In this document: positions 38,788-47,903 of the stretch, piece by piece
Numbering within the stretch: position 1 is the stretch's first letter
How the letters are laid out: every line of letters begins with the position of its first letter
DNA from: Alloprevotella rava
GTDB lineage: Bacteria; Bacteroidota; Bacteroidia; Bacteroidales; Bacteroidaceae
Direction of reading: 5' to 3'
Assembly (NCBI RefSeq): GCF_014195585.1
Contig: NZ_JACICA010000003.1
Coordinates: 62,001-126,000, forward strand
DNA length: 64,000 bases
Notes under the pieces: generated by a model
Told to the model about the DNA's origin: nothing
What the model saw: the letters and a program-made list of their open reading frames with translations, nothing else
Databases searched by the model: none
Made by a program: the position numbers and the translations under genes

Positions 38788-39420
38788 ATGAGAAAATATC
38801 TACTAACAGCAGTTATCGCGCTCTTAAGTATGGAAAGTTTTGCACAGAGCGTTGCCGTGTTTAATTTTGCAACTAACCCATGGGGGATAGAAACTTCAAC
38901 AGTGGGTGATGATCCCGAAGTGGGGAAGATTGAAGATGGTAAGATCCTCGAGCAAGATGGCATCAAACTTTCTTGTCAAAAAATAAGCGCAAGGTATTGG
39001 AACCGCATAATGGACGATAAGTTCAAATGGTACACAAACAACACCGTGAGTTTTACTGCTCCGGAGAATGTGGTGATAACAAAAATCGTGTTCAAATGTC
39101 TTTCATATCAATGCGACTTAGAAGAGATTACGCAGACCGGTGGCGTTTATAAATGTGACGACGAAGACAGTGAAAAGCAATTTTCATGGACGGGACGTGC
39201 TGCAATGGTGATGTTTAAGGCTACAAAGACCTCTACGTTTAAGAGTATAGAGGTTACTTATGAGCCCGAAACAACAACTTCCATTGCCGCTCTCAAGACG
39301 AAGAAGGCACAAGGTAAATATATATATACCTTGCAAGGAAAGCGCTTAGGCACGTCAGATTTGCTCCCATCGCTGCCGTCAGGTATCTATATCGTTAACG
39401 GGAAAAAGATCATAAAATAA
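38788..39420 (+). CDS. Secreted hypothetical protein with the same C-terminal tail as the LRR protein
   Basis: A 210-residue exported protein: signal peptide MRKYLLTAVIALLSMESFAQ, a beta-rich domain (VAVFNFATNPWGIETSTVGD, NNTVSFTAPENVVITKIVFK) and a C-terminal tail YIYTLQGKRLGTSDLLPSLP followed by SGIYIVNGKKIIK. The tail matches that of the LRR protein 29 bases upstream and resembles the last strands of a type IX sorting domain. The central domain is not recognised. It is the last gene of the operon. Confidence 0.75.
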   Translation: MRKYLLTAVIALLSMESFAQSVAVFNFATNPWGIETSTVGDDPEVGKIEDGKILEQDGIKLSCQKISARYWNRIMDDKFKWYTNNTVSFTAPENVVITKIVFKCLSYQCDLEEITQTGGVYKCDDEDSEKQFSWTGRAAMVMFKATKTSTFKSIEVTYEPETTTSIAALKTKKAQGKYIYTLQGKRLGTSDLLPSLPSGIYIVNGKKIIK

Positions 39421-39430
39421 AGAAGTTGTG

Positions 39431-39504
39431 TTTTTGTTGTCACGTCATCACAGAGAACCAGAATTGTTTGATATACTAAGTTCTTATATGACGTGACAAC
39501 GTTC
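39431..39504 (+). repeat. Interspersed repeat, copy G (short GTTGTCAC module)
   Basis: A 74-base segment with terminal inverted repeats TTTTTGTTGTCACGTCATCAC and ATGACGTGACAACG but without the internal palindrome or the CAATAAGG module. It lies 10 bases after the secreted-protein gene and directly before the cassette 2 hairpin. Confidence 0.75.
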
Positions 39505-39512
39505 TTTTGGGG

Positions 39513-39575
39513 TTCATCCCCGAATTGTGTTGATATTTATGAGTAAAGACAATACCAGCGCAATTCGGGGATGAA
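39513..39575. repeat. Hairpin of cassette 2, loop inverted relative to cassette 1
   Basis: Arms TTCATCCCCGAATTG... and ...CAATTCGGGGATGAA form a 25-bp stem with one mismatch and some G-U pairs. The loop reads ATGAGTAAAGAC, the reverse complement of the TTCTTTACTCAT loop at 27405-27416. It can serve as terminator of the preceding operon. Confidence 0.75.
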
Positions 39576-39618
39576 TCTATATTCTTCTATACGCTCGTTA
39601 TATATTTTTGTATTTTTA

Positions 39619-39651
39619 TTTGGCCTTTCCGAAAAACTTTCTGTATTTTTG
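39619..39651 (+). promoter_or_regulatory. Promoter of surface-protein cassette 2
   Basis: TTTG (39619-39622), 21 bases, TATTTTTG (39644-39651), identical in layout to the cassette 1 promoter. Confidence 0.65.
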
Positions 39652-39806
39652 CGGCTGGCTATAACTACCATTGAATGAACGTATTAGAGAATTATAAGAA
39701 TTTGCATCATCTTTCTTTATCCGCTAAAGATACATATATAGAGCTGTGGGATGTAAGTTTTTCTGCGAAAAAAGTGTTGAATTATTTGGCAGTTTCAAAT
39801 ATTTTT

Positions 39807-39855
<49 letters not shown>

Positions 39856-40099
39856 AGTATATAGTATAGGCGTACTTCCGCTTATATTCTTTATCTTTCA
39901 TTTTTCTATATTAAAGCTCGCGAGAAAAGCTCGCAGAGTAATTATAGGCAAAAGGACCATTCTACAGTTCTTTTGCCCGACTCTCTATATCTTTTATTTA
40001 GTTTTTTCTGTTCGGAAGCAGCAGAGATGAATATCAATTTTAGGTTTTAGGATAGGAAAAGACTATAGAAAATTCAATTAACAATATACCCCAAAAAAC

Positions 40100-40330
40100 A
40101 TGAACAAGAATCAATTAAGAAGACGGGCATACCTGCCGCCCACAACGTGTGCTATAGCCACGAGCTGTGAAGGTAGGCCTCTTTGCGGTTCCTTCGAAGG
40201 TGGCCATAATGGTGGCACTTCTGGAGGCGATCTCGGCGATAGTGGCGATAATGGCCACAATGGCGGTGAGTCTGGCGGCTCTATGGGCGACACCCGGAAA
40301 GAATGGATCAATTCCAGTTTGTGGGATTGA
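40100..40330 (+). CDS. Gly/Asn/Ser-rich small protein upstream of fimbrillin (cassette 2)
   Basis: A 76-residue paralogue of the protein at 27957-28196. The core GGHNGGTSGGDLGDSGDNGH and the tail GDTRKEW...SSLWD are conserved, while the first 25 residues (MNKNQLRRRAYLPPTTCAIA) differ more. There is no signal peptide. It lies 68 bases before the cassette 2 fimbrillin-like gene. Function unknown; conservation of the pair in both cassettes argues that it is expressed. Confidence 0.7.
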   Translation: MNKNQLRRRAYLPPTTCAIATSCEGRPLCGSFEGGHNGGTSGGDLGDSGDNGHNGGESGGSMGDTRKEWINSSLWD

Positions 40331-40398
40331 GAATCCTCCTTTTTGTAAAGAGTAACAAAGTAATAATCCGAAACGTAAGAAATTAAGAACGAACGACA

Positions 40399-42027
40399 AT
40401 GAAAACAAAAATCTATCTAAACATTCTCGCCGCAGGCATGTTAGCCTTTATGGCAAGCTGTGCTGGTGATGAAAACATCGACCGCAATAAAGGAAAAGAA
40501 ACAGATAATTCTTCAGCGCTGACCTCTTTTTCCAGTGTGTCTCCCAATCGCTTAGTGAAGTATACTCCGCGTACCTCTATGGGTGGTCACGATTATCTTG
40601 CAGGTAGTCGTTTCTATTGGGAACCAGGTGATAACATCTATGTAAAGGACGACAACAATGCTTTGCAGAAGAGCAGTACGAGCAATATCTCTGCAACTCA
40701 ACCCAGGGCACGCTTCCAAGTGCCAGGTGCATATACGGCTCAAAACACCTACGAGGTGTATTACACCGGTGCTGCAGCAGGTGCTACATCTGATAAGGTG
40801 ATTATCTCAACATCTCAGACCCAGACCTCTCCCAACACCGCCAAACATATAGGTGGGGTGGGCGACTGCGGCACATCTACTGCTACTCGTGTGGGCGACC
40901 ATTTCGAGTTTATGCTCAACCACAAGGCCGCCTATCTCTGCTTCCTGCCCCGCGTTACAAATGCTGAGCTTGGTAAGAATATCTATCTGACAAAGATTGT
41001 TGTGAAGTCGGATAATGCCATTGCAGGCGACTATACCCTCTCAATGTCCGGTCTTTCCTCTGCGCCTACGGCTAATGCTGCTACTGAAATCACCCTTACC
41101 ACGCTGGGAACAGGTATGGTAAATGGTCCTTGGCATGACAGCAGCAACTCCTATGTACAGGTTCCTGCACCGGGTTTCCCCTTGTCTACCACCATTACGA
41201 AATTAGCAACGAACGCTGCCTATATGGTCATTGCTCCTGGTACGCATTCACTTACTGTTGACTACTATATCAAAGATCCCGTGACCCAAGTTGAAGGAGC
41301 TATTACTAAAACCTTGCCCGTTAACCAACTGTTTGAGGCAAACAAGGTGTATGATATTACTGCGAATCTCACACCTACAGACTATGATGATAAATATTAT
41401 ATGTGGGATTCACCCCAGCATTATTGGCAAGGCTATGAGCAATATCAACCCAAAGTACATAGGCAGATTGATATTACACATTATCCTAAAGTCTCTACCG
41501 ATCCCCGTTGGTTTACCCCAAGACTTGCTCCTGATTATGCACATAATCCGCATATGATGCATTGTCCTAATGTGAATTCAATCTTATGGTATATCCAAAA
41601 CGGCGACCCACACTGGGATAATAAAACCTTGTGGAGCACAATGGGACATCTCTATTGTAAAGGTATATGGATGAAAAAAAGCACTAATATACCTGGATAT
41701 GACTGGGAAAAAGCTCCTGATGGGCAGGATTGGCGAATTGTGCAATATCCTACTGTTGTTGGAAATCTATCGAATGTCCCCCTTACTGATAGCGAAAAGG
41801 ACTCTTATTTCTATCTGCCTTGTTTAGGTCGTTATATGCATGGAGAACTCGTTGTGGGCGACTATGGTTTGTATTGGTCTAATACTGCAGGATTAGCAGA
41901 TCCTATTGCTGACGGAGGATATTGGTTCCCAAGCCTTTATTTCTATGAGAATTACATAACGCTACATTATGATAATGGTACTCGAGCACAAAAAATATGG
42001 AGGGAAGATATGGTTCCTACAAAATAA
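40399..42027 (+). CDS. Fimbrillin (Mfa-like) lipoprotein with a variable C-terminal domain, cassette 2
   Basis: A 542-residue lipoprotein with lipobox Cys21 (MASCAGDE). Residues about 45-330 are nearly the same as in the cassette 1 protein (GDCGTSTATRVGDHFEFMLN, ATNAAYMVIAPGTHSLTVDY). After KVYDITANL the two diverge; shared islands such as CPNVN, NGDPHW and TLW remain, but loops and the C-terminal end (LYFYENYITLHYDNGTRAQK) differ. The pattern suggests a common fimbrial module carrying alternative tips. It is followed by a 17-bp hairpin. Confidence 0.85.
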   Translation: MKTKIYLNILAAGMLAFMASCAGDENIDRNKGKETDNSSALTSFSSVSPNRLVKYTPRTSMGGHDYLAGSRFYWEPGDNIYVKDDNNALQKSSTSNISATQPRARFQVPGAYTAQNTYEVYYTGAAAGATSDKVIISTSQTQTSPNTAKHIGGVGDCGTSTATRVGDHFEFMLNHKAAYLCFLPRVTNAELGKNIYLTKIVVKSDNAIAGDYTLSMSGLSSAPTANAATEITLTTLGTGMVNGPWHDSSNSYVQVPAPGFPLSTTITKLATNAAYMVIAPGTHSLTVDYYIKDPVTQVEGAITKTLPVNQLFEANKVYDITANLTPTDYDDKYYMWDSPQHYWQGYEQYQPKVHRQIDITHYPKVSTDPRWFTPRLAPDYAHNPHMMHCPNVNSILWYIQNGDPHWDNKTLWSTMGHLYCKGIWMKKSTNIPGYDWEKAPDGQDWRIVQYPTVVGNLSNVPLTDSEKDSYFYLPCLGRYMHGELVVGDYGLYWSNTAGLADPIADGGYWFPSLYFYENYITLHYDNGTRAQKIWREDMVPTK

Positions 42028-42114
42028 AATTTACCTCACTGTTTTTTCTGTATTTGTGATTTTCTCTCGCTTTTCTCCTATAAATGAGAGAGCATAAATA
42101 CAAAATAATCTTGT

Positions 42115-42161
42115 AGGGGTATGCCGAACAAAAAGCTATAAAAATTGTTCGGCGTACCCCT
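42115..42161. terminator. 17-bp hairpin after cassette 2
   Basis: AGGGGTATGCCGAACAA and TTGTTCGGCGTACCCCT pair over 17 bp with one G-T pair around a 13-base loop. It lies 87 bases after the fimbrillin stop. There is no clear T tract, so it is a probable rather than a definite terminator. Confidence 0.6.
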
Positions 42162-42200
42162 ATAATTAAAGCTTAAAGGGAAAAAGATACTCACGCCTCC

Positions 42201-42448
42201 GGCGGAGGCGCACCATGCTTAACCGCGGGTGATGCCCGCGCGGCGCGAGGGTGAACCCGTGGATAGGGAGGACATCACCAACTTCCGACGCCGGCGGCGT
42301 CGCACTGCAAGCGTTGAGGGAATAAAGAGATGTGTGGGCGGGAGTGGATGTTGTGCGACACCTTTGGTGTCGGAGGTTGGGGCAGCCTCTCTCTCCACGG
42401 GTTCACCCTTCGGGCATCACCCGCGGTTACGCATGGTGTGTCCCCTCC
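42201..42448. repeat. About 85-bp GC-rich inverted repeat
   Basis: The arm 42201-42292 (CACCATGCTTAACCGCGGGTG...GAACCCGTGG...CTTCCGACGCC) is matched in reverse complement by 42366-42448 (GGTGTCGGAGG...CCACGGGTTC...CACCCGCGGTTACGCATGGTG). A partial direct copy of the right end (CGCGGTTACGCATGGTGTG and CCGGGGACAGTGG) recurs at 42568-42605. The block is far richer in G+C than its surroundings and is not coding in any convincing frame. Confidence 0.8.
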
Positions 42449-42652
42449 GGGGACAGTGGGTGAGCATGCGAGAAGTTCTCCCTTTGCTGCTCTCTCGCCC
42501 CCCTCGTCAAAAGTTTGTGTGTAGGTCTGTGCCCAACTCCACTTACTGAGTTGCTGTTTCTTCACCCCGCGGTTACGCATGGTGTGTCCCCGCCGGGGAC
42601 AGTGGATAGAAACTGTTGCTTCTATTATCACTCCTACCAGTAAAAAATCGAA

Positions 42653-42960
42653 TTTTGTTGTCACGTTGTCACGGCGGAGTAAACGCGCTGATAAACAGAT
42701 GCTTGCGGGCGTGACAACAAAATATTTGTTGTCACACCGTTGTCACGCCTGCAATCCATACATTTTCAGTTAGTTATGCCTGAAGTGTGACAACGTGACG
42801 ATGTGACAACAGAAAAACAAACTCTGGAGAGGAGAGTGTTTTCTCTTAGTTATGGCCTTATTTGTCGCCTTCACAAATACAATAAGGGCGTGGGCTGACG
42901 TAATAAGGATGTCAGCTGACAGCCTTATTGTATTTTCAAACGCTATAAGGATATTTGCGG
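42653..42960 (+). repeat. Interspersed repeat, copy D (both modules)
   Basis: Module 1 (42653-42817) has the GTTGTCACGTTGTCACGG left end, the internal CGTGACAACA...TGTTGTCAC palindrome and the GTGACAACGTGACGATGTGAC right end. Module 2 (42877-42960) has CAATAAGGGCGTGGGCTGACG, AATAAGGATGTCAGCTGAC and CCTTATTGTA. Read on the minus strand it keeps an open frame homologous to those in copies A, C and E, although without a Met at the start. Confidence 0.88.
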
Positions 42961-42988
42961 GAGGGGCAGAGGGAGTACTTGCTCTTCC

Positions 42989-44206
42989 TTAGAGAATGAC
43001 TTCTCGGACGAGGTTGGAGGTGTAGGCGTAGGGGAGATAAGCCAGCGAGGGGGCATTGATGAGCTGAAGAGCTGCCCGCTTGCCGCGGGTGATGCTGCCG
43101 TGAGTTTGGCTGAGCCCCATGGCGTAGGCGGCGTTGATGGTGGCGGCGTTGATGGCCTCTTCCGGAAGTAGGCGTTGCTTGATGCAAGCCAAGGAGAGGA
43201 TAAACTTCATGCTGCCCGAAGGCGTTGAACCGGGATTCCAATCGGTGGCGAGTGCCACGGGGAGGCCTGCGTCGATGAGTTTGCGAGCGGGAGCGTAGGG
43301 CATATTGAGGAAAAAGGACGTGCCGGGGAGCAGCGTGGGCATGACATCGGACTGCTGAAGGAGCGGAATGGCGCTGTCGGGCATTCGCTCCAGATGGTCG
43401 ACGGAGAGAGCGTTGTGCTCTACTGCCACGGCGATACCTCCCGAAGCGGCCAACTCTTCGGCGTGAATCTTGGGGCGCAAACCATAGTGAGCACCTGCCT
43501 TGAGTATGCGCGCTGTTTCCTCGGGCGTGAAGAAACCTTCGTCGCAGAAAACATCGATAAAGTCGGCCAAACCCTCTCGTCCCACTTCAGGAATCATCTC
43601 ATTGATGACGAGGTCGACATATTCGCTCTGTCGGCCCTGATAAGCGCGCCCAACGGCGTGTGCACCAAGGAAGGTGGCGCGGATTTCGAGGGGGGAAGTT
43701 TCCCGCAGGCGGCGGATGACGCGCAGCATCTTGAGCTCGTCTGCCGTGTTGAGTCCGTAACCGCTTTTGATTTCTACGCTGCCCGTTCCGCCCGTGCGCA
43801 TCTCGCTGAGTCGCTGTTGAGCCTGAAGGAAGAGTTCTTCCTCCGTTTGCTCGTGTAAGCGGTCGGCCGAATTGAGAATACCTCCACCGCGACGGGCTAT
43901 TTCCTCATAGCTAAGGCCGCGTATCTTGTCCTCAAATTCTTGTTCGCGACTGCCAGCATACACTATGTGAGTGTGCGGGTCACAATAGGAGGGCATGACG
44001 ATACCGCCCTGGGCGTCGATGGATGTGTATTCGCCGTCAGCAGGCACGGGAGAGCCATCGCCGAAGTCTTTTATCAATCCATCTTCAATCAGTAGCCACG
44101 CATGGCGGAGCGTTTGGATGGAACGCATTTCCTCGCCGACCAATTTTTCTTTGCCCGAAGGCAAGATGCCGGCGAGGATGCCTATTTTATGAATCAGTGT
44201 TTTCAT
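42989..44206 (-). CDS. hutI: Imidazolonepropionase
   Basis: A 405-residue amidohydrolase that converts 4-imidazolone-5-propanoate to N-formimino-L-glutamate, the third step of histidine degradation. Start at ATG 44206 (MKTLIHKIGILAGI), 1 base after the hutH stop. Metal-binding His residues are in DPHTHIVYAG; other landmarks are KIHAEELAASGG, SVDHLERMPDSA and LATDWNPGSTPSGS. It is cytoplasmic. It is the last gene of the ftcD-hutU-hutH-hutI operon and its length is normal for the family. Confidence 0.95.
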   Translation of the reverse strand: MKTLIHKIGILAGILPSGKEKLVGEEMRSIQTLRHAWLLIEDGLIKDFGDGSPVPADGEYTSIDAQGGIVMPSYCDPHTHIVYAGSREQEFEDKIRGLSYEEIARRGGGILNSADRLHEQTEEELFLQAQQRLSEMRTGGTGSVEIKSGYGLNTADELKMLRVIRRLRETSPLEIRATFLGAHAVGRAYQGRQSEYVDLVINEMIPEVGREGLADFIDVFCDEGFFTPEETARILKAGAHYGLRPKIHAEELAASGGIAVAVEHNALSVDHLERMPDSAIPLLQQSDVMPTLLPGTSFFLNMPYAPARKLIDAGLPVALATDWNPGSTPSGSMKFILSLACIKQRLLPEEAINAATINAAYAMGLSQTHGSITRGKRAALQLINAPSLAYLPYAYTSNLVREVIL

Positions 44207-44207
44207 T

Positions 44208-45719
44208 TCAGAGAGTAGGGTTGGTATCGGGCAAAGTCTGGGTTTGGAGGAACTCAACCGACTTGGCAATGTAGGGATACATCACGACATCGTCGCTGAT
44301 AAATGGAACCACCTGTCGATAGTTCGCCACGAGGCGTTCGAGCGCGGGAGACGTCTGTTCGGGGCGGCGGAATTCGAGCGCTTGCGCCGCGTTGAAGAGT
44401 TCGATTGCCAAAACGCGCTCCGTATTGTTTAAAACGGTGTAGAGCTTCGTTCCGGCATTCGCTCCCATACTGACATGGTCTTCTTGTCCCTGCGAGGTCG
44501 GGATGCTATCGGCAGAAGCCGGCATACACAAACCTTTGCTTTGGCTCACAATGGAGGCTGCCGTGTACTGCGTTATCATGAAACCGCTATTTACTCCTGG
44601 ATTGGCAACGAGGAAACTGGGCAATCCGCGTGTTCCCGACACCAATTTATAGGTGCGGCGTTCGGAGATATTAGCCAGTTCGGACATGGCCAGTGTCAGG
44701 AAGTCCATGGGGAGGGCGATAGGCTCTCCGTGGAAGTTTCCAGCGGAGATAACGAGGTCTTCGTCAGGGCAAACGGTCGGGTTGTCCGTGGCGGCGTTGA
44801 TTTCAGTGTCGAGAACGTGTTCTACATACTGGAGGGTGTCCTTCACCGTTCCGTGTACTTGCGGAATGCAGCGGAACGAATAGGGATCTTGCACGTGTGT
44901 TTTGGCTTTTCTGATGATCTGGCTACCAGCAAGAAGTTGGGAGATGCGAGCAGCCGTATCGAGTTGGCCTTTGTGTGGTCTCACCGCATGAACAGCATGG
45001 TAGAACGCTTCTATCCGCCCATTGTAGGCATCAAGCGACAACGCCGCGATGCAATCCGCCCATTGGCTTAGCTGTTTTGCCTTTATGAGAGCCCAGCAGC
45101 CGAACGCCGCCATATTCTGCGTACCATTGAGAAGCGCGAGTCCCTCCTTTGAAGCCAAGGCGATGGGTTCCCAATGCTTCAGTTGCAGCAGTTCAGCACC
45201 GCTCATCTGCCGTCCCTCAAACTCTACTTCGCCCAAACCCACGAGCGGCAGGCAGAGATGCGCCAGCGGAACGAGGTCGCCCGATGCACCCACCGAACCT
45301 TGCATATAGGCAATCGGACAAACGCCTGCATTGAAGAAGTCGATGAGGCGCTCCACGGTGACCAACTGACAACCAGAATAGCCGTAGCTGAGGGATTGTA
45401 TCTTGAGGAGAAGCATGATGCGTACAATGTCGCGCGGCACACGGTCGCCACAGCCGCAGGCATGGCTCATCATGAGGTTTATTTGCAGTTGGGAGAGTTG
45501 GTGCTTACTGATGCTGATGTTGCAGAGTGAGCCGAAGCCCGTTGTAACGCCGTAGATAGGAACTTCCGAACGCGCTATTTTCTCGTCCAAATATTTCCGG
45601 CAGCGAACGATGCGCTGGCGAGCATCCTCGCTAAGGCGCAACTGATAGTTGTGATATATGATTTCAGCCACTCTCTCCAAGGAGAGATGTTCGGCACTTA
45701 TTTCGTGAATCTTTTCCAT
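44208..45719 (-). CDS. hutH: Histidine ammonia-lyase
   Basis: A 503-residue lyase that deaminates L-histidine to urocanate. The MIO prosthetic group forms from Ala-Ser-Gly in GSVGASGDLVPLAHL. Other family marks are YGVTTGFGSL, SYGYSGCQLV, NFHGEPIALPMDFL and TSQGQEDHVSMGANAG. Start at ATG 45719 (MEKIHEISAEHLS) fits the family; the longer frame overlaps hutU. It lies 22 bases after hutU and 1 base before hutI. Confidence 0.96.
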   Translation of the reverse strand: MEKIHEISAEHLSLERVAEIIYHNYQLRLSEDARQRIVRCRKYLDEKIARSEVPIYGVTTGFGSLCNISISKHQLSQLQINLMMSHACGCGDRVPRDIVRIMLLLKIQSLSYGYSGCQLVTVERLIDFFNAGVCPIAYMQGSVGASGDLVPLAHLCLPLVGLGEVEFEGRQMSGAELLQLKHWEPIALASKEGLALLNGTQNMAAFGCWALIKAKQLSQWADCIAALSLDAYNGRIEAFYHAVHAVRPHKGQLDTAARISQLLAGSQIIRKAKTHVQDPYSFRCIPQVHGTVKDTLQYVEHVLDTEINAATDNPTVCPDEDLVISAGNFHGEPIALPMDFLTLAMSELANISERRTYKLVSGTRGLPSFLVANPGVNSGFMITQYTAASIVSQSKGLCMPASADSIPTSQGQEDHVSMGANAGTKLYTVLNNTERVLAIELFNAAQALEFRRPEQTSPALERLVANYRQVVPFISDDVVMYPYIAKSVEFLQTQTLPDTNPTL

Positions 45720-45741
45720 GTTTGTGTTTTTTAGAGTGAGG

Positions 45742-47772
45742 TTAGAAGAGGGAAGCCGCCTTATCGATGACGGCATCGTCCACAAGGTGCGGCATTGTGA
45801 CACGGAGTTGTGGCGTGCGCTCCATTTCGCGGCGGATAGCATCCATCGAACCTTTGTTGCGCGCCCAAGCTCGGCGACTGATACCATTGTTCACGTCCCA
45901 GAAAAGCATATTGCGAATGTGGCGCGCAGCATCTTCGCTACCGTCCACCACCATGCCGAAACCGCCGTTGATAACTTCGCCCCAACCTACGCCGCCTCCG
46001 TTGTGGATGCTCACCCAGGTGGCTCCGCGGAAACTATCGCCAATGACGTTCTGAATAGCCATGTCGGCGCAGAATTGAGAGCCGTCGTAAATGTTGCTTG
46101 TTTCGCGGAAGGGAGAGTCTGTTCCCGACACATCGTGATGGTCTCTACCGAGCACTACAGGCCCTCGCAGTTCGCCCCGCTTCACGGCTTCATTGAATGC
46201 CAACGCAATCTTCATTCGCCCTTCACTATCGGCGTAGAGAATGCGTGCCTGTGAACCCACCACGAGGTGGTTGCGCCCCGCTTCTTTGATCCATAAAATG
46301 TTGTCGTCGAGCTGATTCTGAATGTCGGTAGGTGCTTCGGCGCGCTCAGCTTCCAGCACTTCTGCAGCCAAGCGATCGGTCAGTTCAAGATCGCGCGGGT
46401 CGCCCGAAGCGCACACCCAGCGGAATGGGCCGAAACCATAATCGAAGAACATCGGTCCCATAATGTCTTGAACGTAGGAAGGATAGCGGAAACTGCCGTC
46501 TGCTTGCAGAATATCGGCTTCAGCGCGTGAAGCTTGCAACAAGAAGGCATTGCCGTAGTCGAAGAAGTACATACCACGCTCCGTCAAGCGGTTGATGGCG
46601 TCCACCTGTCGGCGCAATGATGCGTGCACGCATTTGCGGAATTGCTGCGGATTGTCAGCCATCATCTGCTTGCTCTCCTCCAATGTCAGCCCTACGGGGT
46701 AGTAACCACCCGCCCAAGGATTGTGGAGCGACGTTTGGTCGGAACCTAAGTTCACTTCAACGCCTTCATCTGCCAAACGTTCCCAGAGATCGACAACATT
46801 TCCCACATACGCCATAGATACGACGCGGCGCTCCTCCACAGCTTTGCGAATGGCGGGGATGAGTTCATTGAGCGATGTATGGAGTTCGTCCACCCATCCT
46901 TGTTCGTGTCGTTTTTCTGCCGCCTTCGGGTTGATTTCGGCCACAACGCTCACCACGCCAGCAATGTTGCCCGCCTTGGGTTGTGCACCACTCATGCCGC
47001 CCAGTCCCGATGAAACGAAAAGCGGCATCTTGTCTTTGCCGCCCATCACTCGGCGCGCTGCGTTGAGCACGGTGATAGTCGTACCGTGTACGATGCCCTG
47101 CGGACCGATATACATATATGAGCCAGCCGTCATTTGACCGTACTGACTCACGCCGAGAGCGTTGCTGCGCTCCCAGTCGTCGGGGCGAGAATAGTTGGGG
47201 ATTACCATACCGTTTGTCACCACTACGCGCGGCGCATCTCGATGGGAGGGGAAGAGTCCCAGCGGGTGACCGGAATACATCACAAGGGTTTGCTCGTCGG
47301 TCATCTCACTGAGGTATTTCATCACGAGGCGGTATTGCGCCCAGTTCTGAAAGACAGCACCGTTTCCGCCATAGGTAATCAGCTCGTGAGGGTGTTGAGC
47401 CACACGCGGATCGAGGTTGTTCTGAATCATCAGCATGATAGCTGCCGCTTGCTCCGAGCGATGCGGATATTCATTGATGGGGCGAGCATACATAGCGTAC
47501 TGTGGACGGTAGCGATACATATATATGCGTCCGTATTGCTTGAGTTCTTCCGCAAATTCGGGAGCTAACTGTGCGTGCAGTTCCTCTGGAAAATAGCGGA
47601 GAGCGTTGCGCAGCGCCAAGCGTTTCTCCTCGGGGGTGAGGATGTCTTTGCGCTTCGGCGCGTGATTGATGTCGGTGTCGTAAGGAGGTAGCTCCGGCAG
47701 TTCGGCAGGGATACCCTGTCGGATGTCAGCCTGAAATTGTTCGAGACTTATATTGTTATCCATGCTTTCCAT
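45742..47772 (-). CDS. hutU: Urocanate hydratase (long form)
   Basis: A 676-residue urocanase that hydrates urocanate to imidazolonepropionate using tightly bound NAD. Characteristic segments include TYGGNGAVFQNWAQYRLV, MYSGHPLGLFPSHRDAPR, GQMTAGSYMYIGPQGIVHG, SSGLGGMSGAQPKAG, and FDYGFGPFRWVCASGDPRD. It is about 120 residues longer than proteobacterial HutU (about 555), matching the longer Bacteroidetes type. Start at 47772 (MESMDN) or ATG 47763. It lies second in the hut operon, 131 bases after ftcD. Confidence 0.95.
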   Translation of the reverse strand: MESMDNNISLEQFQADIRQGIPAELPELPPYDTDINHAPKRKDILTPEEKRLALRNALRYFPEELHAQLAPEFAEELKQYGRIYMYRYRPQYAMYARPINEYPHRSEQAAAIMLMIQNNLDPRVAQHPHELITYGGNGAVFQNWAQYRLVMKYLSEMTDEQTLVMYSGHPLGLFPSHRDAPRVVVTNGMVIPNYSRPDDWERSNALGVSQYGQMTAGSYMYIGPQGIVHGTTITVLNAARRVMGGKDKMPLFVSSGLGGMSGAQPKAGNIAGVVSVVAEINPKAAEKRHEQGWVDELHTSLNELIPAIRKAVEERRVVSMAYVGNVVDLWERLADEGVEVNLGSDQTSLHNPWAGGYYPVGLTLEESKQMMADNPQQFRKCVHASLRRQVDAINRLTERGMYFFDYGNAFLLQASRAEADILQADGSFRYPSYVQDIMGPMFFDYGFGPFRWVCASGDPRDLELTDRLAAEVLEAERAEAPTDIQNQLDDNILWIKEAGRNHLVVGSQARILYADSEGRMKIALAFNEAVKRGELRGPVVLGRDHHDVSGTDSPFRETSNIYDGSQFCADMAIQNVIGDSFRGATWVSIHNGGGVGWGEVINGGFGMVVDGSEDAARHIRNMLFWDVNNGISRRAWARNKGSMDAIRREMERTPQLRVTMPHLVDDAVIDKAASLF

Positions 47773-47903
47773 GTTGTTCTTTTTTGAGGGATAGAAAGAG
47801 AGGAGGAAGCGAGGTTTTCAGCGAGGAACTCCCCGCTTCCGTTTGGGATTATTGAAGAACTTCCGATGTGCTCGATAAGGTGGAAGCACACGGAGTCAGC
47901 TAT

